NCBI RefSeq assembly: GCF_001280845.1
Contig: NZ_LGHP01000001.1
Span: forward strand, 4,261,093-4,325,092
Length of the DNA: 64,000 nt
Reading direction: 5' to 3'
From: Bacillus sp. FJAT-28004
Lineage (GTDB): Bacteria; Bacillota; Bacilli; Paenibacillales; Paenibacillaceae
In this document: positions 7,434-16,451 of the stretch, one piece after another
Numbering within the stretch: the first letter of the stretch is position 1
Layout: each line of letters starts with the position of its first letter
Notes under the pieces: generated by a model
The model's input: the letters and a program-made list of their open reading frames with translations, nothing else
Databases searched by the model: none
Told to the model about the DNA's origin: nothing
Made by a program: the position numbers and the translations under genes

Positions 7434-9159
7434 GATGAATCACTCCGTTTCTTGTGCGTTCTACAAATTGTGTAATTTCCTGCGTGCTCCGCATGGTCAG
7501 CGCTTGATTGGCATGGACGGACCATTCGGACTGGTCGAGCTGTCCAATCAGCTCTCTTGCTTGTAGAATCGAGCCTGCGCTCATACTGAATTCATGCAGG
7601 CCAAGTCCGAGCAGCAAAGGTATTGCCGTCTGATCTCCTGCCATTTCACCGCACATGCCAACCCATTTGCCTTCCTTCTCTGCCGCTTGAATGACGAATC
7701 GAATGAGACGAAGCAGGGAAGGATGCCAAGGCTGATACAAGTACGATACCGTTTCATTCATACGGTCTGCCGCCATTGTATATTGAATCAAATCGTTAGT
7801 TCCGATGCTGAAGAAATCAACCTCAGGCGCGAAGAGGTCGGCAGCGACTGCCGCAGCTGGAATTTCAACCATCATTCCAACCTCGATATGCTCGGCAAGC
7901 TGAACGCCTTCGGCAATTAGCTTCTGTTTTTCTTCCTCAAGCAGCTTCTTCGCTTCAAGCAGTTCTTCTAATACAGCGATCATCGGGAACATAATTTTCA
8001 AGTTCCCGTAGCGGCTGGCGCGGAGAAGCGCCCGCAACTGCGTACGGAACAAGTCCTGTCTATCCAGACACAGACGCAAGGCGCGCTGTCCGAGGAATGG
8101 ATTGGTTTCCTTCGGCAGCTCCATATAAGGAAGCTCCTTATCGCCGCCAATATCAAGCGTCCTTATAACGACGGGTTTCTGGTTCATTTTTTCAAGCGCA
8201 TATTTGTAGCTGGTGAACTGTTCCTCCTCAGTAGGGAGGGAGCTGCGACCCATATATAGAAATTCGGTACGAAAAAGTCCGATACCTTCGGTGCCGTTGT
8301 CGATTGCCCGCTGAATATCTTCAAGGCTGCCGATATTGGCTGCCAGCTCAACCTGTTTGTCATCCTTGGATAAAGTAGGCTGATCCTTCAGCTTGCTTAA
8401 TTCTACTCTGCGCAGATCATCTTTCTGCTTCTTGTCTTGATAAGCCGCCAGCTCCTCTTCAGTTGGCTCGATAAGGACGACACCTTGATTCGCATCCATG
8501 ACGATCACGGCATGTGCCGGAATATCATGAATCGCGGAGCCGATCCCCACGATTGCGGGTATTTCCAATGAACGCGCCATTATGGCGGAATGGGATGTCC
8601 GGCTGCCTACTTCGGTTACAAAACCTCGTACGAAATCCAGATTGAGTTGGGCGGTATCAGATGGCGTCAAATCGCGCGCAACGATAATACATTCCTCCGA
8701 AAGGTTGGCGAGGTCGATATGCGAAACGCCGCGCAAATGGCTCATGATGCGGCCGGACACATCCTCAATATCAACAGCACGCCCGCGCAGCAATTCATCG
8801 GACATCGATTGCAGCAGCTCGATAAAGGATTGGGAGACCTCGTGCAGCGCGAATTCGGCATTCATGGCCTCATCGGAAATTTTTTGCTCAATCGCTTCAA
8901 TAAGATCAGGATCCTCAAGAATCATCAGATGTCCTTCGAAAATTTCCGCTTTGTCTGCTCCAAGGCGCTCTTCCGTTGAGGTACGAATCGCCTCGACCTC
9001 ATCTCGGGTAATTGCAACAGCATGGCGAAACTTTTCAATCTCCTGCGCACTGTTTTGAACAGATTGCTGAACCGGAATGAAACGATCGGCTGCGAGATGG
9101 AACACTTTGGTGATGGCGATGCCCGGTGATGCTGCTATCCCTTTAAGTGATAGTGTCAT
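7426..9159 (-). CDS. ptsI: Phosphoenolpyruvate-protein phosphotransferase (PTS enzyme I)
   Basis: 577 residues, the normal length for enzyme I. It takes phosphate from PEP and passes it to HPr. The phospho-histidine domain carries GSRTSHSAIMARSLEIPAIVG with the active-site His of the TSHSAI motif. The C-terminal TIM barrel has the family signatures GIGLFRTEFLYMGR, DIGGDKELPY, FFSIGTNDLIQYTMAADR and the catalytic-cysteine region VGMCGEMAGD. Its ATG overlaps the mtlD stop by one base (TAATG). It is carried within the mannitol operon and is probably expressed only when mannitol uptake is on. Confidence 0.93.
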   Translation of the reverse strand: MTLSLKGIAASPGIAITKVFHLAADRFIPVQQSVQNSAQEIEKFRHAVAITRDEVEAIRTSTEERLGADKAEIFEGHLMILEDPDLIEAIEQKISDEAMNAEFALHEVSQSFIELLQSMSDELLRGRAVDIEDVSGRIMSHLRGVSHIDLANLSEECIIVARDLTPSDTAQLNLDFVRGFVTEVGSRTSHSAIMARSLEIPAIVGIGSAIHDIPAHAVIVMDANQGVVLIEPTEEELAAYQDKKQKDDLRRVELSKLKDQPTLSKDDKQVELAANIGSLEDIQRAIDNGTEGIGLFRTEFLYMGRSSLPTEEEQFTSYKYALEKMNQKPVVIRTLDIGGDKELPYMELPKETNPFLGQRALRLCLDRQDLFRTQLRALLRASRYGNLKIMFPMIAVLEELLEAKKLLEEEKQKLIAEGVQLAEHIEVGMMVEIPAAAVAADLFAPEVDFFSIGTNDLIQYTMAADRMNETVSYLYQPWHPSLLRLIRFVIQAAEKEGKWVGMCGEMAGDQTAIPLLLGLGLHEFSMSAGSILQARELIGQLDQSEWSVHANQALTMRSTQEITQFVERTRNGVIHHD

Positions 9160-10337
9160 TAATTTCTTTCTCCTTTCGCCGCGGATTGGAGTGATTGCTC
9201 AAGCTTGCGGTATTGCTCAGCTGCATGTATATGAAGCGGATGCTGCTCATCTAAACTTGTATATTTGGTTATCGTAGAATGAAGGCCATGTTCCTTTATG
9301 GAAGCTTGCAGCTGAGCAGCCTCGGGATCATCTGTCGCATTAAAGTGTAAAGCTGCAGCCATAGCAGCTGTCAAATGAGTAGCAGGCATGCCGTATTGGT
9401 AAGCTAATAAGGCCGGTCTAACCAGACGGTCATTCGGAGAAAGCTTTCGAATCGGCGAGCGGCCGATTCGAACAACCTCGTCTACCAAGTACGGGTTGAC
9501 GAAGCGCTCCAAAATTTGCTCAACATAGAGAGCGTGCTCTTTCTCATCGAATTGATAAGTTTGTACAAGAGCGGCACCCGATTCCTGCAAAGCGCCACGT
9601 ACCTCAGCCAATACCTCGTTGTCGTTCATCGCCTCTTGGATCGTCTCGTAGCCTTTTAGGTAACCGTGATACGCTGCAACGCAATGCCCTGTATTGACAG
9701 TGAACAGCTTGCGCTCGATATACGGCTCCAGTTGATCGACGTAATGTACCCCGTCAATTTCCTTTAACGAATTTAGCAAAGGGGAGCGCTCTACAGTCCA
9801 CTCATAGAAAGGCTCGACCGTAACTTGCAGAGGGTCCTCGTTCTGCTGCTGCGGAACGATACGGTCAACGGCGGCGTCAGGGAAAACGATATGCTGATCG
9901 GCCTCCGCCTGTGCTTCCGCAGATAGGTGGCCATAGACGAATTGCTTCAAAATTGTGCTGCCGCTAAGCGCATTCTCGCACGCAATAATGGGAAGAGTGG
10001 CTTTGCCGCTCCCTAGTCTCAGCTCAATTCCTTTGGCAACCGCAGCAGCAATATGCTTCAGTACCGATACGCCAACAGCTGTTGTGACGATATCGGCTTC
10101 TGCAATTGTCTCAGCGACTAAATCGATATTTTTGCCGTCAATAGCTGTTACATGGTCAACGAGATACGTATCGCCTTGTTCGTTAGCGATCTTCACCGCA
10201 TATTGCCCTTTTGTTTGCAACTGCGACACAAGGGTGTCATTCACATCAACAAAACATACCTCGTAGCCCGCGTTATGCAGCAGCAGACCGATAAAACCTC
10301 TGCCTATGTTGCCTGCACCGAAGTGAACAGCCTTCAT
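9159..10337 (-). CDS. mtlD: Mannitol-1-phosphate 5-dehydrogenase
   Basis: A 392-residue cytoplasmic NAD-dependent enzyme that converts mannitol 1-phosphate, delivered by the PTS, to fructose 6-phosphate. The N-terminal Rossmann motif is GAGNIGRGFIG. The polyol dehydrogenase core includes ACENALSGS, FPDAAVDRIVP, KLFTVNTGHCVAAYHGYLKG (the conserved catalytic Lys region) and RIGRSPIRKL. Its ATG overlaps the mtlF stop as ATGA, so the two are translationally coupled. Confidence 0.93.
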   Translation of the reverse strand: MKAVHFGAGNIGRGFIGLLLHNAGYEVCFVDVNDTLVSQLQTKGQYAVKIANEQGDTYLVDHVTAIDGKNIDLVAETIAEADIVTTAVGVSVLKHIAAAVAKGIELRLGSGKATLPIIACENALSGSTILKQFVYGHLSAEAQAEADQHIVFPDAAVDRIVPQQQNEDPLQVTVEPFYEWTVERSPLLNSLKEIDGVHYVDQLEPYIERKLFTVNTGHCVAAYHGYLKGYETIQEAMNDNEVLAEVRGALQESGAALVQTYQFDEKEHALYVEQILERFVNPYLVDEVVRIGRSPIRKLSPNDRLVRPALLAYQYGMPATHLTAAMAAALHFNATDDPEAAQLQASIKEHGLHSTITKYTSLDEQHPLHIHAAEQYRKLEQSLQSAAKGERN

Positions 10338-10771
10338 GATTCCATCCCCGATTCAAAAATAGAAATCAGCTCTTGTGCCGAGGAAGCGTTCAATATGCGC
10401 TGCATGTCTTCTTCCTCAGATACGAGCACAGCAACATTGGTCAAAATATCAAGGTGATCGTCGCCGACTGCCGCTAAACCGATAATTAATTGAGCCGGCT
10501 CCTCGCCGCCGAAGTCCACGCCTCCCGGTACGGTAATGATCGCCATCCCTGTCGATTGAATGAGCGCTTTTGATTCGTTAGTGCCATGAGGCATAGCGAG
10601 TCCTCCGCCAATATAGGTGGAAAGAGACTCCTCGCGCTCAATCATTTTGTCGATATAAGACTGCGGCGCATGTCCCGCGTCTACAAGCATTTGTCCAACC
10701 ATGCGGATCGCTTCGTATTTGTCCTTTATATTAACGTTTAATTTTACTTTCTCTGTAGATAGAATGGTCAT
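10334..10771 (-). CDS. mtlF: PTS mannitol-specific EIIA component
   Basis: A 145-residue stand-alone EIIA of the mannitol/fructose family. It accepts phosphate from HPr on the His of GGLAMPHGTNES and passes it to the EIIB domain of MtlA. I chose ATG 10771 because it follows GGAGAG at correct spacing and begins MTILSTEKVKLN; the in-frame ATG at 10786 lies within mtlR and lacks an SD. Only two bases separate it from the mtlR stop codon. MtlA in this operon lacks a fused EIIA domain, so this gene completes the permease. Confidence 0.92.
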   Translation of the reverse strand: MTILSTEKVKLNVNIKDKYEAIRMVGQMLVDAGHAPQSYIDKMIEREESLSTYIGGGLAMPHGTNESKALIQSTGMAIITVPGGVDFGGEEPAQLIIGLAAVGDDHLDILTNVAVLVSEEEDMQRILNASSAQELISIFESGMES

Positions 10772-10773
10772 GA

Positions 10774-12828
10774 CTATTCTCTCCAATCCAATTTGGTTTT
10801 TATATACTGTTCCAGCTTCTTTGAGATAAACAACTTGATGCTTGCCGCATGATCATGCGCAAGTAAAGTAAGCAGATCCGGCAGCAGCAGCATTGCGCTA
10901 ATTTCACTAAGCAGCTCCAGACTATAGGAATCAAGCTTGAGAGGGCCAAGCATCATCAACAGGTGCTTGGCCTGAGCTTCTTCGTCCTCGCCAAGCTGCA
11001 GAGGTCTATCATACCGATATAGGGCAAGCAGCGGCTCTTTGATCCACTCACTGCGTGTATGAAGCAGGGCGAGCTCGGTGTCTGGTATGACAAGACTGCC
11101 TTGCTGCTCTCTTGCCAGCAATTGATCGACTATTTTATCGCTATTTGCAGCAATATACGGTTTCTCGAACAAGAAGAGCATGCTAGGCAGCTGATTCTCC
11201 AACTGCTCTTGACCTTCTAATAGCGGCAGGTCATGCACATGGAAGCCATCAAGCAGCCGAAGAACGATGCCGGAGTACAGCTGAAGCTGCAGCAAGCGAT
11301 CCATAGGTGATTGACCGGCCTTGTCTTCGTCTGCTGAAAGGGCGGGGTTGACCTTCTTTAAGGTTGTGCCCTCTATATAGCTGCGAAGCTTATTTGTTTC
11401 TTCCGGCGTGAGCATGGGACTCAGCTTAATGTAGCGGTCCGGCTCTAAAGGCAAATCAACAGTTGAAATGATCAAGTCATAGCGGCTAGGCGGAAGTCTT
11501 GTCGCTTCATACCATGAATAATGACCGATCAGGTCGATTTGCGGCAGTACGTTAGCAATTTTGACAGCTAAAAGCTTGGAGGAACCAATGCCACTCGTGC
11601 AGACGAGAACAGCTCTTATCTTTCTTGGAAAAGGCTTCAACCGCTCCAAGGAAGCTCCGAAATGCATGACGATATAACCGATCTCCTCATCAGGCACTTT
11701 TAAATGTGTATAAACCTGTTGCACACCGCTTTGAACAATCGAAAATAACGGGCCATATTCCTTTTTTATTGGCACTAGCATCGGATTACGTATCGCGATA
11801 CCGTCCTTAATGCGTTGGAAAGCTGGTTTTATATGCTGAATAAGTCCTTCCTCAAGCGATCGATCCTCCATAAGCGGCATGTGCAGCTGATCCTCTACAT
11901 AGTGGATGAGCTGCTTGACGCCTTCGATGGTCGGCATATCGTCATGATGGATCAAAAGACCACTCTCTGGAAAAGCTTCGCTGCCTAGCAATTGAGAAAG
12001 ATAAATTTGTTCTTCTATTGGAAGCTGTAGATTAAGCACATCAAGCAGGCTCCGCAGTAATGAAATGATTTCGCCTGAATGATATTCACTCGCCGAAACG
12101 AAGTAGTTCTGCTCTATGCGGGTTAACGCAACCGACAGCTTAATAAGCAATCTTGTATAGTCAGACTCGTTTAAAGTGATGGGCCATTCATCGTTTAGTT
12201 CCCATAGAGTGTGCTCGAGTCTCTTAAAGTTTTCTTTGCCGATCATGTCGAGCAGCTGTGCCGTGATCGGATTCGAGACCGCGAGGTTCTTGAATTGCCC
12301 GAATAAATCAGAGTCGTCGAGATGATTCATTGCAAGCAAGCTAATTGAATGACGTTTTGCTTCTTCAGGTCCAATAATTTCAACGCCGTAACCTCTTCTT
12401 CGAATGAGGGTCATCCCTTGCTTTACAATCATTTTCTCCAGCTCATCAAGATCGTGGCTGATGGTTGGCATCGTTACGCGCAGCTCGTGAGCGAGAGAAA
12501 ATAGCTTTATCGGCTCGTCATGTTCGAGCAGCCTGCAGAGAATAATAATTTTGCGTTCTTCAGCCGAATATTCAAAGAAATCAGACGGCTCGAACGATTG
12601 CTTGAATCGCTCGAGAGTATCTTTGTCTGCTTCTACTCGGATGCCAAGCCCAGCTATTTTGTGAAGAACAATACCATTTGCGGCTAGTAACGATTCAATA
12701 TCGGTAAGCTCGCGATGGATCGTCCTTGTGCTCGTTCCGACGATGGACGCGATATCGGCTGCGGTAATTTCTTGCTTTTGACTCAGCAGCAGTTCGATAA
12801 TTCGACGTTGCCTAGTTGAGGCTTTGAT
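10774..12828 (-). CDS. mtlR: MtlR-type PRD transcriptional activator with an apparent ATC start codon
   Basis: About 684 residues in the usual MtlR order: N-terminal winged helix (ASTRQRRIIELLL at residues 3-15), second HTH, two PRD domains, an EIIB-like domain with VCTSGIGSSKLL, and a C-terminal EIIA-like domain. The PTS phosphorylates such proteins to tune activation of the mannitol operon. Oddity: there is no ATG, GTG or TTG in the first 119 codons. The frame is closed by TAG at 12834-12832 and the SD AAGGAGG (12842-12836) places an ATC codon at 12828 in the exact start position. The first canonical start (12471) would remove both N-terminal HTH segments, so I annotate from the ATC. A point change or a genuine AUC start are both possible. 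Confidence 0.8.
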   Translation of the reverse strand: MKASTRQRRIIELLLSQKQEITAADIASIVGTSTRTIHRELTDIESLLAANGIVLHKIAGLGIRVEADKDTLERFKQSFEPSDFFEYSAEERKIIILCRLLEHDEPIKLFSLAHELRVTMPTISHDLDELEKMIVKQGMTLIRRRGYGVEIIGPEEAKRHSISLLAMNHLDDSDLFGQFKNLAVSNPITAQLLDMIGKENFKRLEHTLWELNDEWPITLNESDYTRLLIKLSVALTRIEQNYFVSASEYHSGEIISLLRSLLDVLNLQLPIEEQIYLSQLLGSEAFPESGLLIHHDDMPTIEGVKQLIHYVEDQLHMPLMEDRSLEEGLIQHIKPAFQRIKDGIAIRNPMLVPIKKEYGPLFSIVQSGVQQVYTHLKVPDEEIGYIVMHFGASLERLKPFPRKIRAVLVCTSGIGSSKLLAVKIANVLPQIDLIGHYSWYEATRLPPSRYDLIISTVDLPLEPDRYIKLSPMLTPEETNKLRSYIEGTTLKKVNPALSADEDKAGQSPMDRLLQLQLYSGIVLRLLDGFHVHDLPLLEGQEQLENQLPSMLFLFEKPYIAANSDKIVDQLLAREQQGSLVIPDTELALLHTRSEWIKEPLLALYRYDRPLQLGEDEEAQAKHLLMMLGPLKLDSYSLELLSEISAMLLLPDLLTLLAHDHAASIKLFISKKLEQYIKTKLDWRE

Positions 12829-12856
12829 AGGCTATCCTCCTTAGCAGAAGAATGGA

Positions 12857-12888
12857 CTTAACGCCGACAGAAATCTGTCAGCGTTAAG
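12857..12888 (-). promoter_or_regulatory. mtlA-mtlR intercistronic hairpin
   Basis: A 15-bp stem (CTTAACGCCGACAGA with TCTGTCAGCGTTAAG, one mismatch) with a two-base loop lies between the mtlA stop and the mtlR SD. No T-run follows on the minus strand, so it is unlikely to be a full terminator. It may stabilise the mtlA part of the message or lower mtlR expression. Confidence 0.55.
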
Positions 12889-12895
12889 TATGATG

Positions 12896-14332
12896 TTATG
12901 AACTTAGTCTTTGTACGAGCAAGTCATACTCAGGACTTTTGAGGAAATTATCGATAGAAATATGCTCGGCGTTTGGCGCTTTTAGCCTTGCGCGGTCGGT
13001 TAATGTTTTATGAGTGATCACGATGTCTGCATCGCCTGGAATATCATTGATCGCCGTGTTAATAACAGTGATCGGCAGCGCAGCAGCATTTACTTTTTTG
13101 CGTAATATAGAAGCCCCCATAGCGCTTGAGCCCATGCCCGCATCGCAAGAAAATACGATTTTGTTGACTTGCTCCTTCGTTAGCTGTACTTGTTCTGCGG
13201 AAGGTGAAGCGACATTGCCTTTGGATTCGGCTTTCATTTGCTGAACTTTTTGTGCAGCGAGTTCAAGCTCGCTATCGGCATCCTCATTCTGCTTACTGGT
13301 TTTTAGAAGCAATGCAGAGACAAGGAAGGAAACGATTGTTGCGACTACTACACCGCTCAACATGGCTAGCAATCCACCTTTTGGTGTCATGGTGATGTAG
13401 GCGATAATACTGCCTGGCGAAGGTGCGGCGACAAGGCCTGCTCCGAAGATAGAGAAGGTGAATGTACCGGCTACACCACCGGCAATAGCTGCAATAATCA
13501 AGCGCGGATTCATAAGGATATACGGGAAGTAAATTTCATGAATACCGCCGAAGAAATGAATGACAACAGCGCCTGGCGCCGATTGCTTAACCATTCCTTT
13601 GCCAAACACCCAATAAGCAAGTAGAATGCCAAGACCTGGTCCTGGGTTGGATTCCAGCATGTAAATGATGGATTTGCCTGCTTGCGATGCTTGATCCAGC
13701 GCGAGCGGTCCTAGTATGCCGTGGTTAATGGCGTTGTTGAGAAACAATACTTTAGCTGGCTCAATCAAAATATTCGCAAGCGGCAGAAAACCTGTGTTGA
13801 TTAGCCACTCCACACCTGAAGCGAGTAGTTTGCTTACTGCGGCTACGACGGGTCCGATGCCCTTAAATGCAATCAATGCAAGCCCGCCGCCTATAATACC
13901 AGACGAGAAGTTATTGATGAGCATTTCGAATCCGGAAGGAATCTTTCCTTCAATAGATTGATCGAATTTCTTCAGCACCCATGCGGCGAAAGGGCCGACG
14001 ATCATGGCTCCGAGGAACATTGGAATATCCGCCCCTGCAATAACGCCGAGTGTGACGATTGCGCCGACTACGCCTCCGCGTACGCCGTGAATCATTTGAC
14101 CACCGGTATAACCGATGAGTATAGGGAGCAAGTAGGTAATCATCGGTCCAACAAGCGTTGCTAGACTCTCGTTCGGAATCCAGCCTGTTGGAATAAATAG
14201 TGCCGTTATGAGTCCCCATGCAATAAAAGCGCCAATATTCGGCATGACCATGCCGCTTAAAAAACGACCAAATCGTTGTACGGAAACTTTAACTCCGCCG
14301 GATACCGGTTGCTCGGATGTCAGTTTACTCAT
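12896..14332 (-). CDS. mtlA: PTS mannitol transporter subunit EIICB
   Basis: 478 residues. The N-terminal ~340 residues form the membrane EIIC domain that imports mannitol (FGRFLSGMVMPNIGAFIAWG, GGQMIHGVRGGVVG, FFGGIHEIYFPYILMNP). A linker leads to the cytoplasmic EIIB domain, whose phosphorylated cysteine is in FSCDAGMGSSAMGA. The fused EIIA domain of the E. coli protein is absent and is supplied by mtlF. It is the first gene of the operon; the ATG follows a GGAGG SD. Confidence 0.93.
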   Translation of the reverse strand: MSKLTSEQPVSGGVKVSVQRFGRFLSGMVMPNIGAFIAWGLITALFIPTGWIPNESLATLVGPMITYLLPILIGYTGGQMIHGVRGGVVGAIVTLGVIAGADIPMFLGAMIVGPFAAWVLKKFDQSIEGKIPSGFEMLINNFSSGIIGGGLALIAFKGIGPVVAAVSKLLASGVEWLINTGFLPLANILIEPAKVLFLNNAINHGILGPLALDQASQAGKSIIYMLESNPGPGLGILLAYWVFGKGMVKQSAPGAVVIHFFGGIHEIYFPYILMNPRLIIAAIAGGVAGTFTFSIFGAGLVAAPSPGSIIAYITMTPKGGLLAMLSGVVVATIVSFLVSALLLKTSKQNEDADSELELAAQKVQQMKAESKGNVASPSAEQVQLTKEQVNKIVFSCDAGMGSSAMGASILRKKVNAAALPITVINTAINDIPGDADIVITHKTLTDRARLKAPNAEHISIDNFLKSPEYDLLVQRLSS

Positions 14333-14357
14333 GCTTAAACCTCCAATGTATAATAAT

Positions 14358-14372
14358 GTTCACTAAGTGAAC
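14358..14372. promoter_or_regulatory. 15-bp palindrome in the mtlA leader
   Basis: GTTCAC-TAA-GTGAAC, a perfect 6-bp inverted repeat with a 3-bp centre, between the predicted mtlA -10 and the start codon. It could be an operator or leader element; the binding protein is unknown. Confidence 0.4.
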
Positions 14373-14380
14373 CTGAATTA

Positions 14381-14409
14381 ATCGTAATGTATAGCGCTTT
14401 CATATTCAA
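14381..14409 (-). promoter_or_regulatory. Predicted mtlA promoter with overlapping cre-like site
   Basis: On the minus strand TTGAAT (14409-14404) and TACGAT (14386-14381) are 17 bp apart. Between them, at 14388-14402, lies a cre-like sequence TGAAAGCGCTATACA that departs from the CcpA consensus by an extra base in its right half. Catabolite repression is expected for a mannitol operon, but this site match is only partial. Confidence 0.4.
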
Positions 14410-14466
14410 TGAATTGAAAAATAGGTTGCGTCATGAGCATTGTTGACATCATTTTTCCTTTTAGTA

Positions 14467-14494
14467 TTGCTGATTTTCGGGGATGCTGTATAAT
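14467..14494 (+). promoter_or_regulatory. Predicted potA promoter
   Basis: TTGCTG at 14467-14472 and a perfect TATAAT at 14489-14494 with 16-bp spacing, 39 bp before the potA start codon. Confidence 0.5.
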
Positions 14495-14533
14495 CACTAT
14501 TGTTTCTTCTAAAAATGCAAAGGGGAATGCGAT

Positions 14534-15643
14534 ATGCAAGACCAAACGATTATTCGCTTTGAACATGTGACAAAGCAATATGCTCATAACGCTGCTGCCG
14601 TTCTCAAAGACGTCAGCTTTACAATAGAGCGAGGAAAATTTTATACGCTGCTTGGTCCGTCTGGCTGCGGCAAGACGACGGTGCTCCGGCTGATAGCTGG
14701 CTTCACTGAACCCTCGGAGGGTCAAATCTATTTTCATGGAAAAGTCATTAACCGCGTGCCTGCGAATGAGCGGCAAGTGAATACGGTGTTCCAGGATTAC
14801 GCTCTATTTCCTCATCTAAATGTTTTCGAGAATGTTGCCTTCGGCCTGCGAATCAAGAAGATGAAAAACGCCGATGTGACGAATAAAGTTAAGGATGCGC
14901 TTCGTTTCGTCAACTTGGACGGCTATGAATCACGGGAGATTTCTGAGATGTCTGGCGGTCAGCGGCAGCGTGTTGCAATCGCACGCGCAATCGTGAACGA
15001 ACCGGAAATTATTTTGCTGGACGAACCGCTCTCTGCGCTTGACCTTAAGCTTCGCACAGAGATGCAGTACGAGCTGCGCGAGCTGCAGCGCCGCCTTGGA
15101 ATCACGTTTATTTTTGTTACGCATGACCAAGAGGAAGCGCTGGCGATGTCTGACGAAATTTTCGTTATTAATGAAGGGAAAATTCAACAAAGCGGAACGC
15201 CAACAGATATTTATGATGAGCCGATCAATCGCTTTGTCGCTGATTTCATTGGAGAATCCAATATTGTGCCAGGCCGAATGGTACGCGACTTCGAAGTGGA
15301 GTTCGCAGGTCATTCTTTTGAATGCGTCGATCAAGGACTCACGCCGAACGAGGCAGTTGATATCGTAATCAGGCCGGAGGATTTGGAAATTACTTCATCG
15401 GAGAACGGCAAGCTGCAGGTGCGGGTTGATTCACAGCTGTTCCGCGGCGTGCATTACGAGATTTGCTGTTACGATGAATCGGGTAATGAGTGGCTTGTCC
15501 ATTCCACTCGCAAAGCGACGGTCGGAGAGCAGATCGGATTGACCTTTGACTCAGAAGCGATACATGTCATGAGACTGGGTGAAACGGAAGAAGAATTCGA
15601 TAAGCGTCTTGAAGCGTACAGTGAGGCTGCAGATGTCGAATAA
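14534..15643 (+). CDS. potA: Spermidine/putrescine ABC transporter ATP-binding protein
   Basis: 369 residues. The ABC domain shows Walker A GPSGCGKTT, the signature MSGGQRQRVAIARA, Walker B IILLDEPLSALD and the switch His in FVTHDQEEAL. Residues about 240-369 form the C-terminal regulatory OB-type (TOBE) domain. PotA energises polyamine import through PotB and PotC. The ATG follows a GGGG-type SD. The gene order potA-B-C-D with overlapping ends marks a single operon divergent from the mannitol operon. Confidence 0.93.
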   Translation: MQDQTIIRFEHVTKQYAHNAAAVLKDVSFTIERGKFYTLLGPSGCGKTTVLRLIAGFTEPSEGQIYFHGKVINRVPANERQVNTVFQDYALFPHLNVFENVAFGLRIKKMKNADVTNKVKDALRFVNLDGYESREISEMSGGQRQRVAIARAIVNEPEIILLDEPLSALDLKLRTEMQYELRELQRRLGITFIFVTHDQEEALAMSDEIFVINEGKIQQSGTPTDIYDEPINRFVADFIGESNIVPGRMVRDFEVEFAGHSFECVDQGLTPNEAVDIVIRPEDLEITSSENGKLQVRVDSQLFRGVHYEICCYDESGNEWLVHSTRKATVGEQIGLTFDSEAIHVMRLGETEEEFDKRLEAYSEAADVE

Positions 15644-16451
15644 ATCACGTAGTTTTTATCTCATACCTTATATGGCTTGGATCGTGCTTTTCGTTATTGC
15701 GCCGATTGTATTAATCGCTTATTACTCCTTCTTTGATGTGGAAGGCAACTTCACGCTGGACAATTATGTGAAGTTTTTCACGCCGGTATATATGCGAATG
15801 ACGCTTAGCTCCTTTTGGTACGCGTTTCTGATAACAGCAATATCATTGCTCGTAGCGTACCCGGCTGCTTATTTATTGACGAAGACCAAGCATAAACAGC
15901 TATGGCTGCTGCTCATTATATTGCCAAGCTGGATTAATTTGCTGCTCAAGGCTTATGCGTTTATTGGTTTGTTCGGTACATATGGCTTTGCAAATTCCGT
16001 GCTGGAAGCGATCGGCATTGGGAAACAGCAAATTTTGTTTACTGACTTCAGCTTTATATTCGTATCCGTTTATATCTTTATCCCGTTCATGATTTTGCCG
16101 ATCTTTAATGCGCTGGAGGAGATGAACCCGACGCTCGTATATGCGGCGCGTGATCTTGGCGCCTCGGCATGGACGACGTTCCGTCGTGTCATCTTCCCTC
16201 TAACCATCAGTGGTGTGAAGTCCGGCTGTATGGCTGTATTCATACCTGCACTATCGCTGTTCATGATCACGAGACTTATTGCCGGCAATAGGGTTATTAC
16301 ACTCGGTACGGCAATCGAGCAGCATTTTCTCGTGACGCAGGACTGGGGTATGGGCTCGACTATTGCTGTGTTCTTGATTCTAGCGATGGCTGCAATGATG
16401 CTGTTAACCGGCAATCGAAAGCGAGGTGCGGCAGATGAGCGGAAAAAATAA
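15633..16451 (+). CDS. potB: Spermidine/putrescine ABC transporter permease PotB
   Basis: 272 residues with about six membrane segments, beginning MSNKSRSFYLIPYMAWIVLF. The EAA loop that docks on PotA is present (VYAARDLGASAWTTFRRVIFP). I chose ATG 15633, which overlaps the potA stop by 11 bp; a longer frame from 15579 would run deep inside potA without an SD. It forms the transmembrane pore together with PotC. Confidence 0.92.
   Translation: MSNKSRSFYLIPYMAWIVLFVIAPIVLIAYYSFFDVEGNFTLDNYVKFFTPVYMRMTLSSFWYAFLITAISLLVAYPAAYLLTKTKHKQLWLLLIILPSWINLLLKAYAFIGLFGTYGFANSVLEAIGIGKQQILFTDFSFIFVSVYIFIPFMILPIFNALEEMNPTLVYAARDLGASAWTTFRRVIFPLTISGVKSGCMAVFIPALSLFMITRLIAGNRVITLGTAIEQHFLVTQDWGMGSTIAVFLILAMAAMMLLTGNRKRGAADERKK

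Noticed and set aside
7594..9058. Several plus-strand ORFs of 60-158 codons
   Set aside because: They lie wholly within ptsI on the opposite strand, have no SD, and translate to low-quality composition.
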